NCBI GenBank assembly: GCA_963576565.1
Contig: CAUYVT010000048.1
Coordinates: 1 to 64,000 of the forward strand
Direction of reading: 5' to 3'
DNA length: 64,000 bases
From: Aspidapion aeneum
Lineage: Eukaryota > Arthropoda > Insecta > Coleoptera > Brentidae
Under the pieces are notes generated by a model. The model made no database searches and was not told the origin of the DNA. It was given only the letters and a program-made list of their open reading frames with translations. Below are positions 34,741 through 45,939 of this stretch, in pieces; position 1 is the first letter of the stretch, and every line of letters starts with the position of its first letter. Made by a program: the position numbers and the translations under genes.

Positions 34741-35330
34741 ATGAAAGCTGTCACAACAACTGTAACAAACTCTGAGTGGTCGTGTGTTGTGTGAAATGAC
34801 TTGTCTCGACCAATGGCATAGTCGCCCGCTCTTCACAGTAGTGAATTTGAAGTGAAATCTGTTCTCCTGCCCCGTACCGACTGAACGTTTCTCGGTCGGA
34901 TCGTAGGAGAAGCTTTACGCAATAAAGGTCTTTTCGCACGTGACGGCTCAAAGCTAATTTAAAGCTTGCCATAGGCTAAAGCATGTAATGGCAATCATCA
35001 CATCGTTCAAGTACGAGAATAGGTAGCCTGGAGAGTTAGGCAGAACATAATTCTGACTTTGGTACACATTATTTAAAATTGAATTTTATTATTCATATTT
35101 AAGGAAACAGTTTTGATAAATATTTGAAAAAGAGAGCTTGGTTTTAAGGAAAATCGGATGAAACATGTGACAAAAATGTTTTTTTTTAATGATTATTTAC
35201 GGACGACGCTGGAGAGTTAGTCATCGATTGAACTCCAATGAATTACTTGAATTACTAATTGGTTAAAAGAAAATTTAATTTTTTTTTAAAAGTATAAAAC
35301 ACATTGTTTCGACAAAGGTAGAGATGCCAA
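34741..35330. other. Unclassified repeat with inverted relatives
   Basis: GC-richer stretch at 34770-35000 of unknown nature, followed by an inverted copy of the AAAATCGGATGAAACATGTG motif also found near 34580. No gene recognised. Confidence 0.35.
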
Positions 35331-35389
35331 TTTAGAAGTGGTGCTCCGCTCGAACCCAGTGAAGGGCCAAGATACAGAGGCGTACTTGA

Positions 35390-35641
35390 GGTGGTTAAAT
35401 GCCACCATCTAGAGCCAAAACCCAACCTAGGTAGGTACCAAATTTCATTAAAATCGGGCAAACAGTTTTTGACTTATGCGTGTTGCGGTGGTCGTTACAA
35501 ACAGACAAAGATACAGGCAGACAGACAGCAACACAAAAAAGTTTCAAAATCATCTGAAACACAAAGATAGATGACATTTTTTGAAATTGGAGTAACTTTT
35601 TTTTGTATTTTTGACAGGATCACCATAGCTCACACTATTAT
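35390..35641 (-). mobile_element. Helentron-like repeat, copy 3 (partial)
   Basis: Retains the ATTTCATTAAAATCGGGCAA block, the GTCGTTAC motif, a degenerate CAGACAGACAG tract and the CATAGCTCACACTA end. The tandem-unit half is missing. Confidence 0.6.
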
Positions 35642-35965
35642 AACCGGTTTGTTTTTTATAATGGCGGTTTAAACTAATTGATGTATATCATGACGTAAAC
35701 GCCTAAATAAAAAAAAACAAGCCATCACTATATAACCCCTGGGGATACAAATATAAGTTTGCGAAACATGTTGGGTGGTTAAAAAAATCCAAGCAATAGA
35801 TTTAATAAAAATTAGTGGAGAAAGACCCTAGAGTTTCATTTGACACAAACTATATACTTATATTGTGAGCTAAAATATCTAGATTTATTGGACTATAGGA
35901 ATAACAAAGTATTTAGGGCACAAAAAATAATTATTAGAACAATTATGTACAAACATTATAGCTTT

Positions 35966-36027
35966 TCAAATACCAAATTGCAAATAATGCAACGACCTAA
36001 AACTATAACCAACAAGTGAAATTAAAG
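35966..36027 (+). repeat. Direct duplication, distal copy
   Basis: About 62 bp beginning TCAAATACCAAATTGCAAAT are repeated at 36360-36424, beside the donor of exon 36430-36537. The copies differ by a few bases and enclose about 330 bp with a SINE. Confidence 0.85.
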
Positions 36028-36029
36028 AA

Positions 36030-36150
36030 AGAAAAATAAGAAAAAAGTTTTTCTGCTTCGGCCGGGACTCGAACCCGGGATCTCTTGCTCTGTACGCAAA
36101 CATTTTAAACATTAAACTACCCAAGCCATACATAAATTTTCGGAAAACTT
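36030..36150 (-). mobile_element. tRNA-derived SINE, copy 1
   Basis: On the minus strand, 36129-36056 reads as a tRNA-like head with an anticodon-like loop GTACAGA and a perfect B-box GGTTCGAGTCCC. A second copy with a clearer A-box is at 60757-60830, and both share the AAGTTTTCCGAAAATTTATG leader. The imperfect acceptor stem and shared non-tRNA flank argue for a SINE and not a functional tRNA. Confidence 0.65.
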
Positions 36151-36359
36151 TCATCTATGCAGGCTACGGTGTCTCAATATAAGAACGAGAGACTCTCAGG
36201 ATATTAACTCGGCCAAGTCATCAAACAGATTTCTATAATTCCTCCTTCCCACTGTCAAAGGTATGAAAACTCAAAAGTTAGACGTAAACTATCAACGTCT
36301 GAAAACATGAGAACACCTTTTCGTGTGTTAAAATTTCTGATCGCAATGGGCCAATATAA

Positions 36360-36424
36360 TTCTCAAATACCAAATTGCAAATAATGCAAGAACCTAAAAC
36401 TATAAACAAGTGAAATTAAAGAAA
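36360..36424 (+). repeat. Direct duplication, exon-side copy
   Basis: Matches 35966-36027 and ends within 5 bp of the GTAAGT donor of the Gpdh1 exon. Confidence 0.85.
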
Positions 36425-36429
36425 CTTAC

Positions 36430-36537
36430 CTCACCAGCGAGGTTGGCACCCATCAAAACTGAGCATGGTATTTTGAGCAATCGGGTGATAATGTGGGAAA
36501 TTAGATCAATTCCGCCACCCTCTGCTCTATCAAAACC
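36430..36537 (-). CDS. Gpdh1: Gpdh1 coding exon (middle of NAD-binding domain)
   Basis: This exon encodes 36 residues from [10 protein letters not shown] to [11 protein letters not shown], where PCSVLMGAN is a strongly conserved family signature. It starts after TTTTTAG and ends at GTAAGT, with both boundaries in phase 0. The intronic DNA beside the donor (36360-36424) is duplicated about 390 bp further into the intron on either side of a tRNA-derived SINE, so a repeat event happened within a few bases of this splice site without damaging it. Confidence 0.95.
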
Positions 36538-36704
36538 CTAAAAATAAAATAATAAAATTAAAAATAGCTGGCGGATGTTTTCTCAGCTAAAGATAATAAG
36601 TTGTGTGAAACCAATAGAAACAACTACTCCGAGGGAAAATACCCCTACCGGCATTGAATTATACTGAGGAACTATAGATTTCTCCAGGGTAAAGTCCTTG
36701 AACC

Positions 36705-37063
36705 ATTGTTAAAGGAGAAGAAACGAAAAGTCCTGCTTACTTCACAAATATTTTATTGTCTAATCACGACGCGTTTCGATTTTTAAAAAACCATTATCAA
36801 GTGGTCTGGTAGACAGTTAAGAATCATCTTTGAAACAAATGAAAAACTGGAACACACAAAAATAAAAAATTAATTTTAAATTTTAAATGTTATTTAATTT
36901 TTTATTTTTGTGTGTTCCAGTTTTTCATTTGTTTCAAAGATGATTCTTAACTGTCTATCAGACCACTTGATAATGGTTTTTTAAAAATCGAAACGCGTTG
37001 TGATTAGACAATAAAATATTTGTGAAGTAAGCTGGACTTTTCGTTTCTTCTCCTTTAACAATT
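36705..37063. repeat. Long palindrome with about 170-bp arms
   Basis: Arms 36705-36874 and 36894-37063 are reverse complements with only a few differences (for example TCACGACGCG against CGCGTTGTGA), around an AT-rich 19-bp centre. Confidence 0.9.
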
Positions 37064-37073
37064 ATACTGATGG

Positions 37074-37625
37074 TTTGATGCTTTCGTTGGGAACTTGTTA
37101 AAACTGTTTGGTTTTCACTATCTCCAACGTCGATCACAAGGATACGAATGATCCCCGTCTGGAACACGTCTTGACAATCAGGAACAAGTGATCCATACCA
37201 ATCCACTGGATTGGCATGGATCAGGATTGGCATGGATCACTTGTTCCTGATTGTCAATTTTTAATCCATGTCAATCAAGTGATCCATGCCAATCCACTGG
37301 ATTGGCATGGATCAGGACTGGCATGGATCACTTGTTCCTGATTGTCAATTTTTAATCCATGCCAATCCAGTGGATTGGTATGGATCACTTGTTCCTGATT
37401 GTCAAGACGTGTTCCAGACGGGGATAATTCGTATCCTTGTGATCGACGTTGGAGATAGTGAAAATCAAACAGTTTTAAGAAGTTCTCAACGAACCTATGA
37501 ACCGAATCCACTGGATTGGCATGGATCACTTGTTCCTGATTGTCAGGACGTGTTCAAGATGGGAATCATTCGTATCCTTGTGATCGACGTTAGAGATAGT
37601 GAAAACCAAACAGTTTTAAAGATAA
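37074..37625. repeat. Complex inverted and tandem repeat with CAATCCACTGGATTGGCATGG cores
   Basis: A stretch with ATCGACGTTGGAGATAGTG occurs inverted at 37107-37150 and direct at 37410-37470 and again at 37550-37610. Between them are several ATCCATGCCAATCCA/TGGATTGGCATGGAT palindromes. Frames of 84-119 codons on both strands come from this structure. Confidence 0.85.
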
Positions 37626-37629
37626 TAAT

Positions 37630-38085
37630 TTATAATTTTATTTAAAATCTTGCAGCTTTTTTAAGTACTTACCGATGAGCTAGCTACAAACAGATTTTAC
37701 ATCTGACGGGTATAAAGAGTTCCCTTGTCAAAGCTATTTATTTTATTTTTTTGATTATGACTAATCAAAAATGACGGAAGTAATAAAAAATGATAAAGTT
37801 TTTCAATAATGAATTAATATGTATTAAATTTGGAACCAAGGCAGCTGATTATGATTTTTTAATTAAACTTTTAAAATTTAAAATGGTGGATCCAAAATGA
37901 CAAACTTTCTTTATTATTAAATGATAAGTAAATAATGCTAAATATGATTTTTAAATTAAACATAAAAAAATCAAAAAGGCGTATTCAATGTGTCGGACTT
38001 TTTCATATTTAAACTTATTTGTTTTAAATTTGAATGTTTGGCCAGTTTAGGGTAACTGATTATGATTTTTGAATTTAACAAAAAA
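37630..38085. other. Gpdh1 intron sequence, nothing recognised
   Basis: AT-rich. A weakly repeated ATTATGATTTTTGAATT motif continues past the element at 38086 (for example 38980). No gene. Confidence 0.35.
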
Positions 38086-38675
38086 TAGTCTGCCAATCTA
38101 TGGGCACCTAAGCTCACACTAGGTACTATAATTATAGTGTACGTGTGAGTTAATATATAACTAAAAACTGAAATATATTTTATTGAACTCCAGACTCAAT
38201 TACCTTTCGTTTGATACCACATAAGCCATGTTTTGACTTAAACTTTAATTTTTCAAATCTACCCCCACCTTTTTTTTTAAACTAAAATGTATTTTGTTTA
38301 ACTCCAGACTCAATTACCTTTCGTTTGATATCACACACGCCATATTTCCACATAAACACTAATTTTTGATATATACCCCCACCCTTTTATTTGGCTTTTG
38401 TTCGGTGGATTTTGTTCATTTTTAAATGGGACCATCTCGACCCAAAACCCAGCGTAGGAACCAAATTTCATTAAAATCGGGCAAGCGGTTTTTGAGTTAT
38501 CCGCGTTGGTCGTTACAGACAGACAGACAGACAGACAGACGGCGCAACAAAAAAGTTTCAAAATCATCTGAAACGCAAAGATATATATATAATTTTTGAA
38601 ATCGGAGCAACTTTTTTTTTCTCGAAAAAATTAGGATCACTATAGCTCACACTACTATAGTGTAGTGTGAGCTAA
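38086..38675 (-). mobile_element. Helentron-like repeat, copy 4
   Basis: Starts TAGTCTGCCAATCTATGGGC, has the CTAAGCTCACAC hairpin, about two tandem units, the conserved GTTGGTCGTTACAG block, an AGACAGAC microsatellite and the TAGCTCACACTACTATAG end hairpin. Confidence 0.65.
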
Positions 38676-39096
38676 AATTTTAAATGGCGGAATTTTTTTA
38701 TTTATTAATTGTTGCGTATCTAATAAATTCGGAACTTTGAGGTAGTTATGTCAGGTCGCTGAATTTGATAATCAGCACCCATAAACACTCAAAGTTCCAA
38801 AACTAATACATATCGTTTATAACTAAAAAAGTCTACTAATTTTTTTTTGTTTAATTCGAAAATTATAATCAGCGAACTGAACCAAAGCAGCAAGATTAAT
38901 ACATACTTTTCGGTTCATAAATGTCAAAGCCCTCTATTTTGGAGATCGGTAAGTTTTTTTGTAATTAAAAGTCATAATCAGCCACCCTAAACACTTCAAA
39001 GTTCTAAATTTAATAAATATCGGTTCATAAAATTAGTTAAAAATCATATTGAGCAAACCCTTGAAAGTTCTAATTATAATAATAAACACCTTTGTA

Positions 39097-39306
39097 CAGT
39101 CGGGGACTTTTTAAATTGCCGGTGTATTTTTTTCTGACAAAATTTAGAATGTAAAGATATTAAAAAAAATATTGTTTTATAAGACGTATATATAAAGACA
39201 GAGGTAAGGTTTACTATTTTTTTGTTTTGGTTCAAACTGGGTTTCCTAATTTCAAGTAGGAATATTTTCTAATTTCGAGCGCGGCCAAATAAAAAGTCCC
39301 CGACTG
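39097..39306. mobile_element. MITE with CAGTCGGGGACTTTTT ends, copy 2
   Basis: Begins CAGTCGGGGACTTTTTA and ends AAAGTCCCCGACTG, with TA on both sides. Related to 16977-17185. Length about 210 bp. Confidence 0.8.
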
Positions 39307-39309
39307 TAC

Positions 39310-39879
39310 CTACAACCGTCAAATATAAAACAATGTTCAAATGAATGTCCCAAGTTCCAATTTCTGAATATTATAATTTAAAAAAATAATCGAGACTAAA
39401 ATATCAGGTATAGTAAAACTAAAACAATTGATTAAAACTGTTGCGTTATCTGTATTTTAAGCATCTATTTTTATATCAAACATTTATGACACACAATTTT
39501 TTTCAGTGATAACCAGTAACAATATAAAGTTCAGTTACCAATATTACATAAATTCATTCGATTATGAAAAAGGGATTTTTGAAGGATTTGAAACAGGTGT
39601 CGTCGTTATCGTTAAAATTTCATAAATCCGCACTTAGTTGCATTAGCGGGATATTGATAAAATTTATATTAAATGTTATCCTGCTGTGGTTTTGTTTTTA
39701 CATTCCACCTCATGTTCTATTTAATTGAAAAAAATTAAATATCTATAAGATAAAAATAAAAATTCTATTTGTTTTTAAATTTCTGAAACCGAAAAAAACT
39801 TTATTGGCCATAATTTCGTTATAGGGTAAAAGGTTAAACGCTCACTTAGTATTGAAGCAAAAGGCGGTTAATCACTTAC
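39310..39879. other. Gpdh1 intron sequence, nothing recognised
   Basis: AT-rich with no repeat ends and no coding frame. Confidence 0.35.
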
Positions 39880-40020
39880 CTTTATCAATGACAGAGCAAT
39901 GGCAGTTGGCTTGATTTTCCCTAAAAGTGTTGAACACAAAGTCCTAATAAACTGATGTGGTACTACGAAGACTAGAATGTCGGCATCTTTTGCAGCATCG
40001 ACTACGTCTGGAACGGCGAC
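39880..40020 (-). CDS. Gpdh1: Gpdh1 coding exon (NAD-binding domain, LIK lysine)
   Basis: This exon encodes 47 residues from [10 protein letters not shown] to ALSLIK. It contains the conserved VFVVPHQFI stretch of the nucleotide-binding domain and ends on the lysine that corresponds to human Lys120 in the SLIKG motif; the glycine comes from the next exon. Both boundaries are phase 0, with donor GTAAGT. In the gene's direction it follows a 20.4 kb intron, and the inverted end of a roughly 310-bp satellite begins less than 100 bp from its acceptor site. Confidence 0.95.
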
Positions 40021-40107
40021 CTTAAAATATTATAAACATACAGACTATTTTTAAGAACTTCTTGTATTAACATCCCAGTCATATTAGGAATTCACCTGGA
40101 AAAAAAT

Positions 40108-41690
40108 AGGTTTGAAGGAAGTTCACGAGGTAAAAAGTCTTAACAAAAAAGTTTCACGGGCAAGTCCTTAGAGGTAAAGAAGATTATATCTGTCTCCGTC
40201 GCGACGTCAAAATTAGCCTCAAAACCGAGGCAACCCTGACCGAAGCTGCAAATTGACAGTTGGTCTTTCCTCAGTAAACACCATATTTCATATTTTTTTT
40301 TCAGATACCCACATCATCATTTCATCTCCTTCCATTTTATGGTTATGCTCGGGCTGAATGAGGCCGAAACGCGTCCCCGAGCTACCTTTACCTCTGAGGA
40401 CTTGCCCGTGAAACTTTTTTGTTAAGACTTTTTACGTCGTGAACTTCCTTCAAATTTAAAAAAATCCAGGGCTCAGGCTGTTTTCTGGGAGCAGATTATA
40501 CCTGTCTCCGTCGCGACGTCAAAATTAGCCTCAAAACCGAGGCAACCCTGACCGAAGCTGCAAATTGACAGTTGGTCTCTCCTCAGTAAACACCATATTT
40601 CATATTTCTTTTTCAGATACCCACATCATCATTTCATCTCCTTCCATTTTATGGTTATGCTCAGGTTGAATGAGGCCTAATGAGGCCGTAACGCGTCCCC
40701 GAGCTACCTTTACCTCTGTGGACTTGCCCGTGAAACTTTTTTGTTAAGACTTTTTACGTCGTGAACTTCCTTCAAATTTAAAAAAATCCAGGGCTCAGGC
40801 TGTTTTCTGGGAGCAGGTTATACCTGTCTCCGTCGCGACGTCAAAATTAGCCTCAAAACCGAGGCAACCCTGACCGAAGCTGCAAATTGACAGTTGGTCT
40901 CTCCTCAGTAAACACCATATTTCATATTTCTTTTTCAGATACCAACATCATCATTTCATCTCCTTCCATTTTATGGTTATGCTCAGGCTAAATGAGGCCG
41001 AAACGCGTCCCGAGCTACCTTTACCTCTGAGGACTTGCCCGTGAAACTTTTTTGTTAAGAGTTTTTTACCTCGTGAACTTCATTCAAATTTAAAAACATC
41101 CAGGGCTTAGGCTGTTTTCTGGGAGCAGATTATATCTGTCTCCGTCGCGACGTCAAAATTAGCCTCAAAACCGAGGCAACCCTGACCGAAGCTGCAAATT
41201 GACAGTTGGTCTCTCCTCAGTAAACACCATATTTCATATTTCTTTTTCAGATACCCACATCATCATTTCATCATTCTGAATGTGGCCTAATGAGGCCGAA
41301 ACGCGTCCCCGAGCTACCTTTACCTCTGAGGACTTGCTCGTGAAACTTTTTTGTTAAGACTTTTTACCTCGTGAACTTCCTTCAGATTTAAAAAAATCCA
41401 GGGCTCAGGCTGTTTTCTGGGAGCAGATTATATCTGTCTCCGTCGCGACGTCAAAATTAGCCTCAAAACCGAGGCAACCCTGACCGAAGCTGCAAATTGA
41501 CAGTTGGTCTCTCCTCAGTAAACACCATATTTCATATTTCTTTCTCAGATACCCACATCATCATTTCATCTCCTTCCATTTTATGGTTATGCTCAGGCTG
41601 AATGAGGCCTAATGAGGCCGAAACGCGTCCCCGAGCTACCTTTACCTCTGAGGACTTGCCCGTGAAACTTTTTTGTTAAAAAAATAGGTG
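40108..41690. repeat. Satellite of about 310 bp, five tandem copies with an inverted end
   Basis: Units begin near 40184, 40494, 40816, 41128 and 41426 (spacing 298-322 bp) with CTGTCTCCGTCGCGACGTCA and include GAGGCCGAAACGCGTCC and GAGGACTTGCCCGTGAAAC. Some units carry an extra 10-bp TAATGAGGCC-type duplication. Positions 40108-40178 are the reverse complement of the unit end, so the array starts with a head-to-head inversion, less than 100 bp from the acceptor of exon 39880-40020. Confidence 0.9.
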
Positions 41691-42440
41691 CAAGTTGGAT
41701 TTTAGTAAAATTATTTCTTGGCATCCGGGACACATCCCCACATATTATTCGCCAAAATCCTCCTGGAGCTTCGCTAGATATAAGGCCCCAAATGTACTAA
41801 AAATCCGTTTTTTGTGATTTTCTCGAAAACTAATAAATTTTTCAAAAAAAGTCAAGAGTGAAAAAATACGCAAAATTATGCAGTCTATATTATAAAATTA
41901 CCTAACATTTTTAAAAATATATATTTAAAAAAAAAGATTTTTTTATAAAAAAAATTTCCTACTCTGCAGGGAACTTGTTTTAAAATGTTAATACTTTATA
42001 TTATTAAGCTTGGTACCCACTTGTATCAAACACCATTTACTAGAATTTAGTTTTTGTTTTTTTAAAGTTAAACAACAAGTAATTTTTATACAATTAGGAA
42101 CTGTACAAAGCGTAGTACTAAAAATATTTAATTTCTATTTAGAAACAGTGTTAAAATACGCGCAAATGTGCACAATTTTATTTTATTTGAAATTCCAGCT
42201 TAACAGATATTAAAGTAATTTTTTTTTAAATTTTAGAAAAAATAGTGTTTGACTAACTTTGAATGTGAAAAAGGGATTTAGACAAAATAAATGGAACATA
42301 AGGGGAATGATCTCTATCATAAGAGTTGTTTATTAAGGGTTGAAAATTATAAACAGAGGTACTTACATAACGTTTTAACAATACTCTTATTAATATGCAA
42401 TTTTCAGTTTTTTATGTCAAAATATTTATTTTTATTTATG
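41691..42440. other. Gpdh1 intron sequence, nothing recognised
   Basis: AT-rich. Short frames only, no element ends seen. Confidence 0.35.
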
Positions 42441-42442
42441 AT

Positions 42443-42935
42443 TTTGAGATTTTGTAATTTTGATTTGGATTTGATTTGATTTTGATTTTGTGATTTTGAG
42501 ACTTTAAGATTTTGAAATTTTGTGATTTTGAGATTTTGTGATTTTGTGATTTTGAGTCTTTGTGATTTCGAGATTTTGTGATTTTGAGATTTTCAGATTT
42601 TGTGATTTTAAGATTTTGTGATATTGTGATTTTGAGATTGTGATTTTGAGATTTTGAAATTTTGTGATTTTGTAATTTTGAGATTTTGATTTTGTAATTT
42701 TATGATTTTGAGATTTTGAGATTTTGTGATTTTGTGATTTTGTGATTTTAAGATTTTGTGATTTTGAGATTCTGATTTTGAGATTTTGTGATTTTGTAAT
42801 TTTGAGATTGTGATTTTGAGATTTTGTGATTTTGTGATTTTTTGATTTTGAGATTTTGTGACTTTGTGATTTTGAGATTTTGTAATTTTGAGATTGTGAT
42901 TTTGTGATTTTGATTTTTCATTTTTGGTTTTTGAT
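42443..42935 (+). repeat. GATTTTGA/GATTTTGT octamer array
   Basis: About 500 bp of irregular 6-11 bp units based on GATTTTG(A/T). It directly abuts the truncated 3' side of RTE copy C at about 42961. Confidence 0.9.
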
Positions 42936-43036
42936 TTTTTATTTTTAATTTTTGATTTTCGCTTTTCTTCCTTGTACGTCTCGATCTTTTATAGCTTTGT
43001 CTAGTGTCCCGTCAGCTGTAATTTTTAGACCTAAGT

Positions 43037-43044
43037 ATTTATAC
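43037..43044 (+). repeat. 8-bp target duplication, left copy (ATTTATAC)
   Basis: Matches 45707-45714 exactly. The uninterrupted site in RTE copy B (near 61515-61535) has a single ATTTATAC, which proves duplication on insertion. Confidence 0.93.
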
Positions 43045-45706
43045 CGAGGGGTATTTCGGTACTCATTTTTTGTACACCGATTACACTTTCATGCCAAAGA
43101 TTACACATGATTACAATATTTTACACTTCGGATTACAACTATTACACCTAATTTCCCCTGATTACACCTGATTACTCCTGATTACACCTGATTACAACAT
43201 GATTACACATGATTGCACATGATTTCACATGATTACAACATGATTATACATGATTACAACATGATTACACATGATTATACATGATTACAACATGATTGCA
43301 CATGAGTACAACTAATTACACATGTTTATAAAATGTTAACCACATTATTTGCAGCGGCGCGCCCAGGAATTTATGTCGGCCTTTGACCTAGTGATATGGG
43401 TCAGACCCGATATTGTGACGACCAAAAAAAAAATGGTATGCAGTTCTGTCGCATCGTGACATTGGTTGACTGTGACTACTATTTTTTTTAACAAGACACT
43501 ATCAGTAGGAAAAAAGTTGCTGAGGTAAATGGTATACTTTAGTTTGCTTTGCGTTGCTTTGTTGGAATCTATTAACATATTAAACGTTTTTTTAAGGTTT
43601 TCATATTATATTTACACAATTGTTTGAGTACGCATAAAGCGAGTTTCGAGAATAATTTGAGTTTCTTCATTCATTCCTGAATCACTTCATTTTGGAAAAG
43701 GGAAATTGAATATCTTTTGTTAGCAAACCTTTCTTAGTGTTTCTTGATTTTTTATGGGTTATCGTGAAAAAAACAAATATATTAAAATTCACATTTTAAC
43801 CATTGGACATTCCAACAAACTGTCAAAGGTATTCATCAAGTCTCAGTTTCAATGTTCTCTTGGGATCTTAAGAAAAACAACATATAGGTACTGTTAAAAA
43901 TACAAACATTTATTTCCTAAACCTGAAAAAAAAAACATTAAATCTTATTATAAAATTTGTCAAGGTAAATAACATCCAAGAAAACTGAGTAGAAAACGAG
44001 GTAGAAAACCTTTTTTTCTTATCTAGATAAAACTTTTAATAAGGAAATTCATCCTATGTCAAAGCTCATTTGCTTAAAAATCGAGTAAAAAACTTATTGT
44101 CAAATGCACCAACCAGTTAAGTCGCGGCCCAGTTTGGTCAAGCGGTTAGAATGTGGCTTGCCGCAACTCGCCCAAATTTGGAAAGTCACATTCTATTCGC
44201 TCGACTTAACTGAGCAGCAACTTATCTGGTTGGTGCAATTGGCCATTAAACTAATACATTTTTGTATAGTACAAAACATTTAGGAGTACATTTTTCCTTA
44301 AAGATACCTATATAAAACTTTTATACAGTAACTATAAAGCCCATCACACAGAGAAACGCATAGTGCATAGCATAGCATAGCATAAGCTCTAGCCAATCAA
44401 AAAGTTCAACGTTCTGGAAATTCCTATGTAAAACCAATATGGCGTCTTCAGGGAGATCGCTGATTGGCTAGAGCTTATGCTATGCTATGCTATGCACTAT
44501 GCGTTTCTCTGTGTGATGGGCTTAAGCTTAAAACAAAATAAAATCTTAAAGGGCAGTTCACCAATATTACAAGCCTTTGCGCCCTTGAAACATTTTAAAC
44601 TTCCCCTACCACCCACCAGCATTAATATTTTGGTTGAAACACAAACCTGTTAACAGGTTTGTGGGTTGAAAAAAAAAATAAAGTTCGATGTACATGACCG
44701 GAAACTCACTTTACAGGTCTCCACAGATTTACAGGTCTCGCCTGCGGCAAGCCCTGTAAACATTCTGTGTCTACCTGTAAAGTTCCATTTTCCGGTCTAG
44801 TAACGTAAATACCTATTGGACTCTTGGTTCTTTTAGGATGGCAGATATGCATTTTTACAATCCATGGATTGCTGCAGTAATGTAAAACTACAATACAAAG
44901 GATGTCCAGTGGATGTCCAATGGACGTCCAATGGACGTCCCTTTATGTCCAGAAATGGACGTCCATTGAACGGACAAAAGTGTCCAATATGTATCGTCCA
45001 TTGGACGTCCATTGGACGTCCACTGCTGTGTTATGGACTAACAATGGACGTCCAGAATGTCCAGACATGGACGGTAATTGGACGTCCATTGGACGTTTTT
45101 GTGCTGTCTGGGTAGCATAGCTAGGAGCAGAGCACACATGCTTAAAGGTCAAATCATGCTCGCAACTTAGATCAACTTAATACAAAGTGCGCAGATTTTT
45201 TACCGCATAAAAAATCTCGGCTTGCTGTCTTATGAGTATGAATTGACCCTAAGGGTGTTATGAAATTTCTAGATTAGTTTTACATACAAAAGCAAATAAT
45301 TGCATGCAAGTTTCTTCTATTGTTTTATTCGAATGTTACTTACCCTTCAATAAACATTTCACTCTTTGACCCTACCGTCGCGTCGGCTAAGGTTCACACA
45401 TAAAAAATAAATCTTAAAATAAACACTTTAATTGCGCATGACTGTACGCATGCGCAATAACCAAAATTTTCAAAAATTGCCACTTGATTACAACATGATT
45501 ACAACTTGATTACACCTGATTACACCTGATTACACCTGATTACACCTGATTACACCTGATTACACCTGATTACACCTGATTGCAACTTGATTACAACTGA
45601 TTACAACTGATTACAACTGATTACAACTGATTACGCCTGATTACACCTGATTACACCTGATTACAACTTGCCTGTACACCAAATTACACCACCGAAATAC
45701 CCCTCG
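43045..45706 (-). mobile_element. 2.66 kb internally deleted copy of the 12.7 kb transposon
   Basis: Reverse-complement copy of the two ends of the large element: 43045-44573 corresponds to 13452-11924, and 44580-45706 to 1891-755. About 10.0 kb, including the whole gene, is missing, with a 6-bp filler CCTTTG at the junction. Long stretches are identical to the large copy, and two 77-83 codon chance frames translate identically. It therefore needs transposase from elsewhere. It also retains the two MITEs nested in the large copy and the left end of a third. Confidence 0.93.
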
Positions 45707-45714
45707 ATTTATAC
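45707..45714 (+). repeat. 8-bp target duplication, right copy (ATTTATAC)
   Basis: Exact repeat of 43037-43044. Confidence 0.93.
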
Positions 45715-45939
45715 TCATCACAGGACTGAATTCGCTGCCCGGTATTTAAGATTAGATCCTATTTCATTCCACCGATACACATATACTCTGTCTTATTGAG
45801 ATTAACCTCTAGTCCCCACTTATTGTACTCTTCTATTAGTTTTCGTGTCATGTATTCGAGGTCGTCATAAAGGTCGTAAACATAAAGTATACAAGGTGGT
45901 TTTTTCCAACGGAATTCCCATGTTTTGGCATTTTCTCTT

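Noticed and set aside
36056..36129. Functional tRNA gene
   Set aside because: The acceptor stem is imperfect and the A-box poor, and the copy shares non-tRNA flanks with a second dispersed copy, which indicates a SINE.
37286..37645. 119-codon frame and the similar minus-strand frames nearby
   Set aside because: The same peptide appears on both strands because the DNA is an inverted, tandem repeat.
40300..41680. Hammerhead ribozyme-like core (CTGAATGAGGCC...GAAACG) in the satellite
   Set aside because: It needs an extra base in CUGANGA, the apparent stem II arises from a 10-bp duplication missing in some units, and no stems I and III were found.
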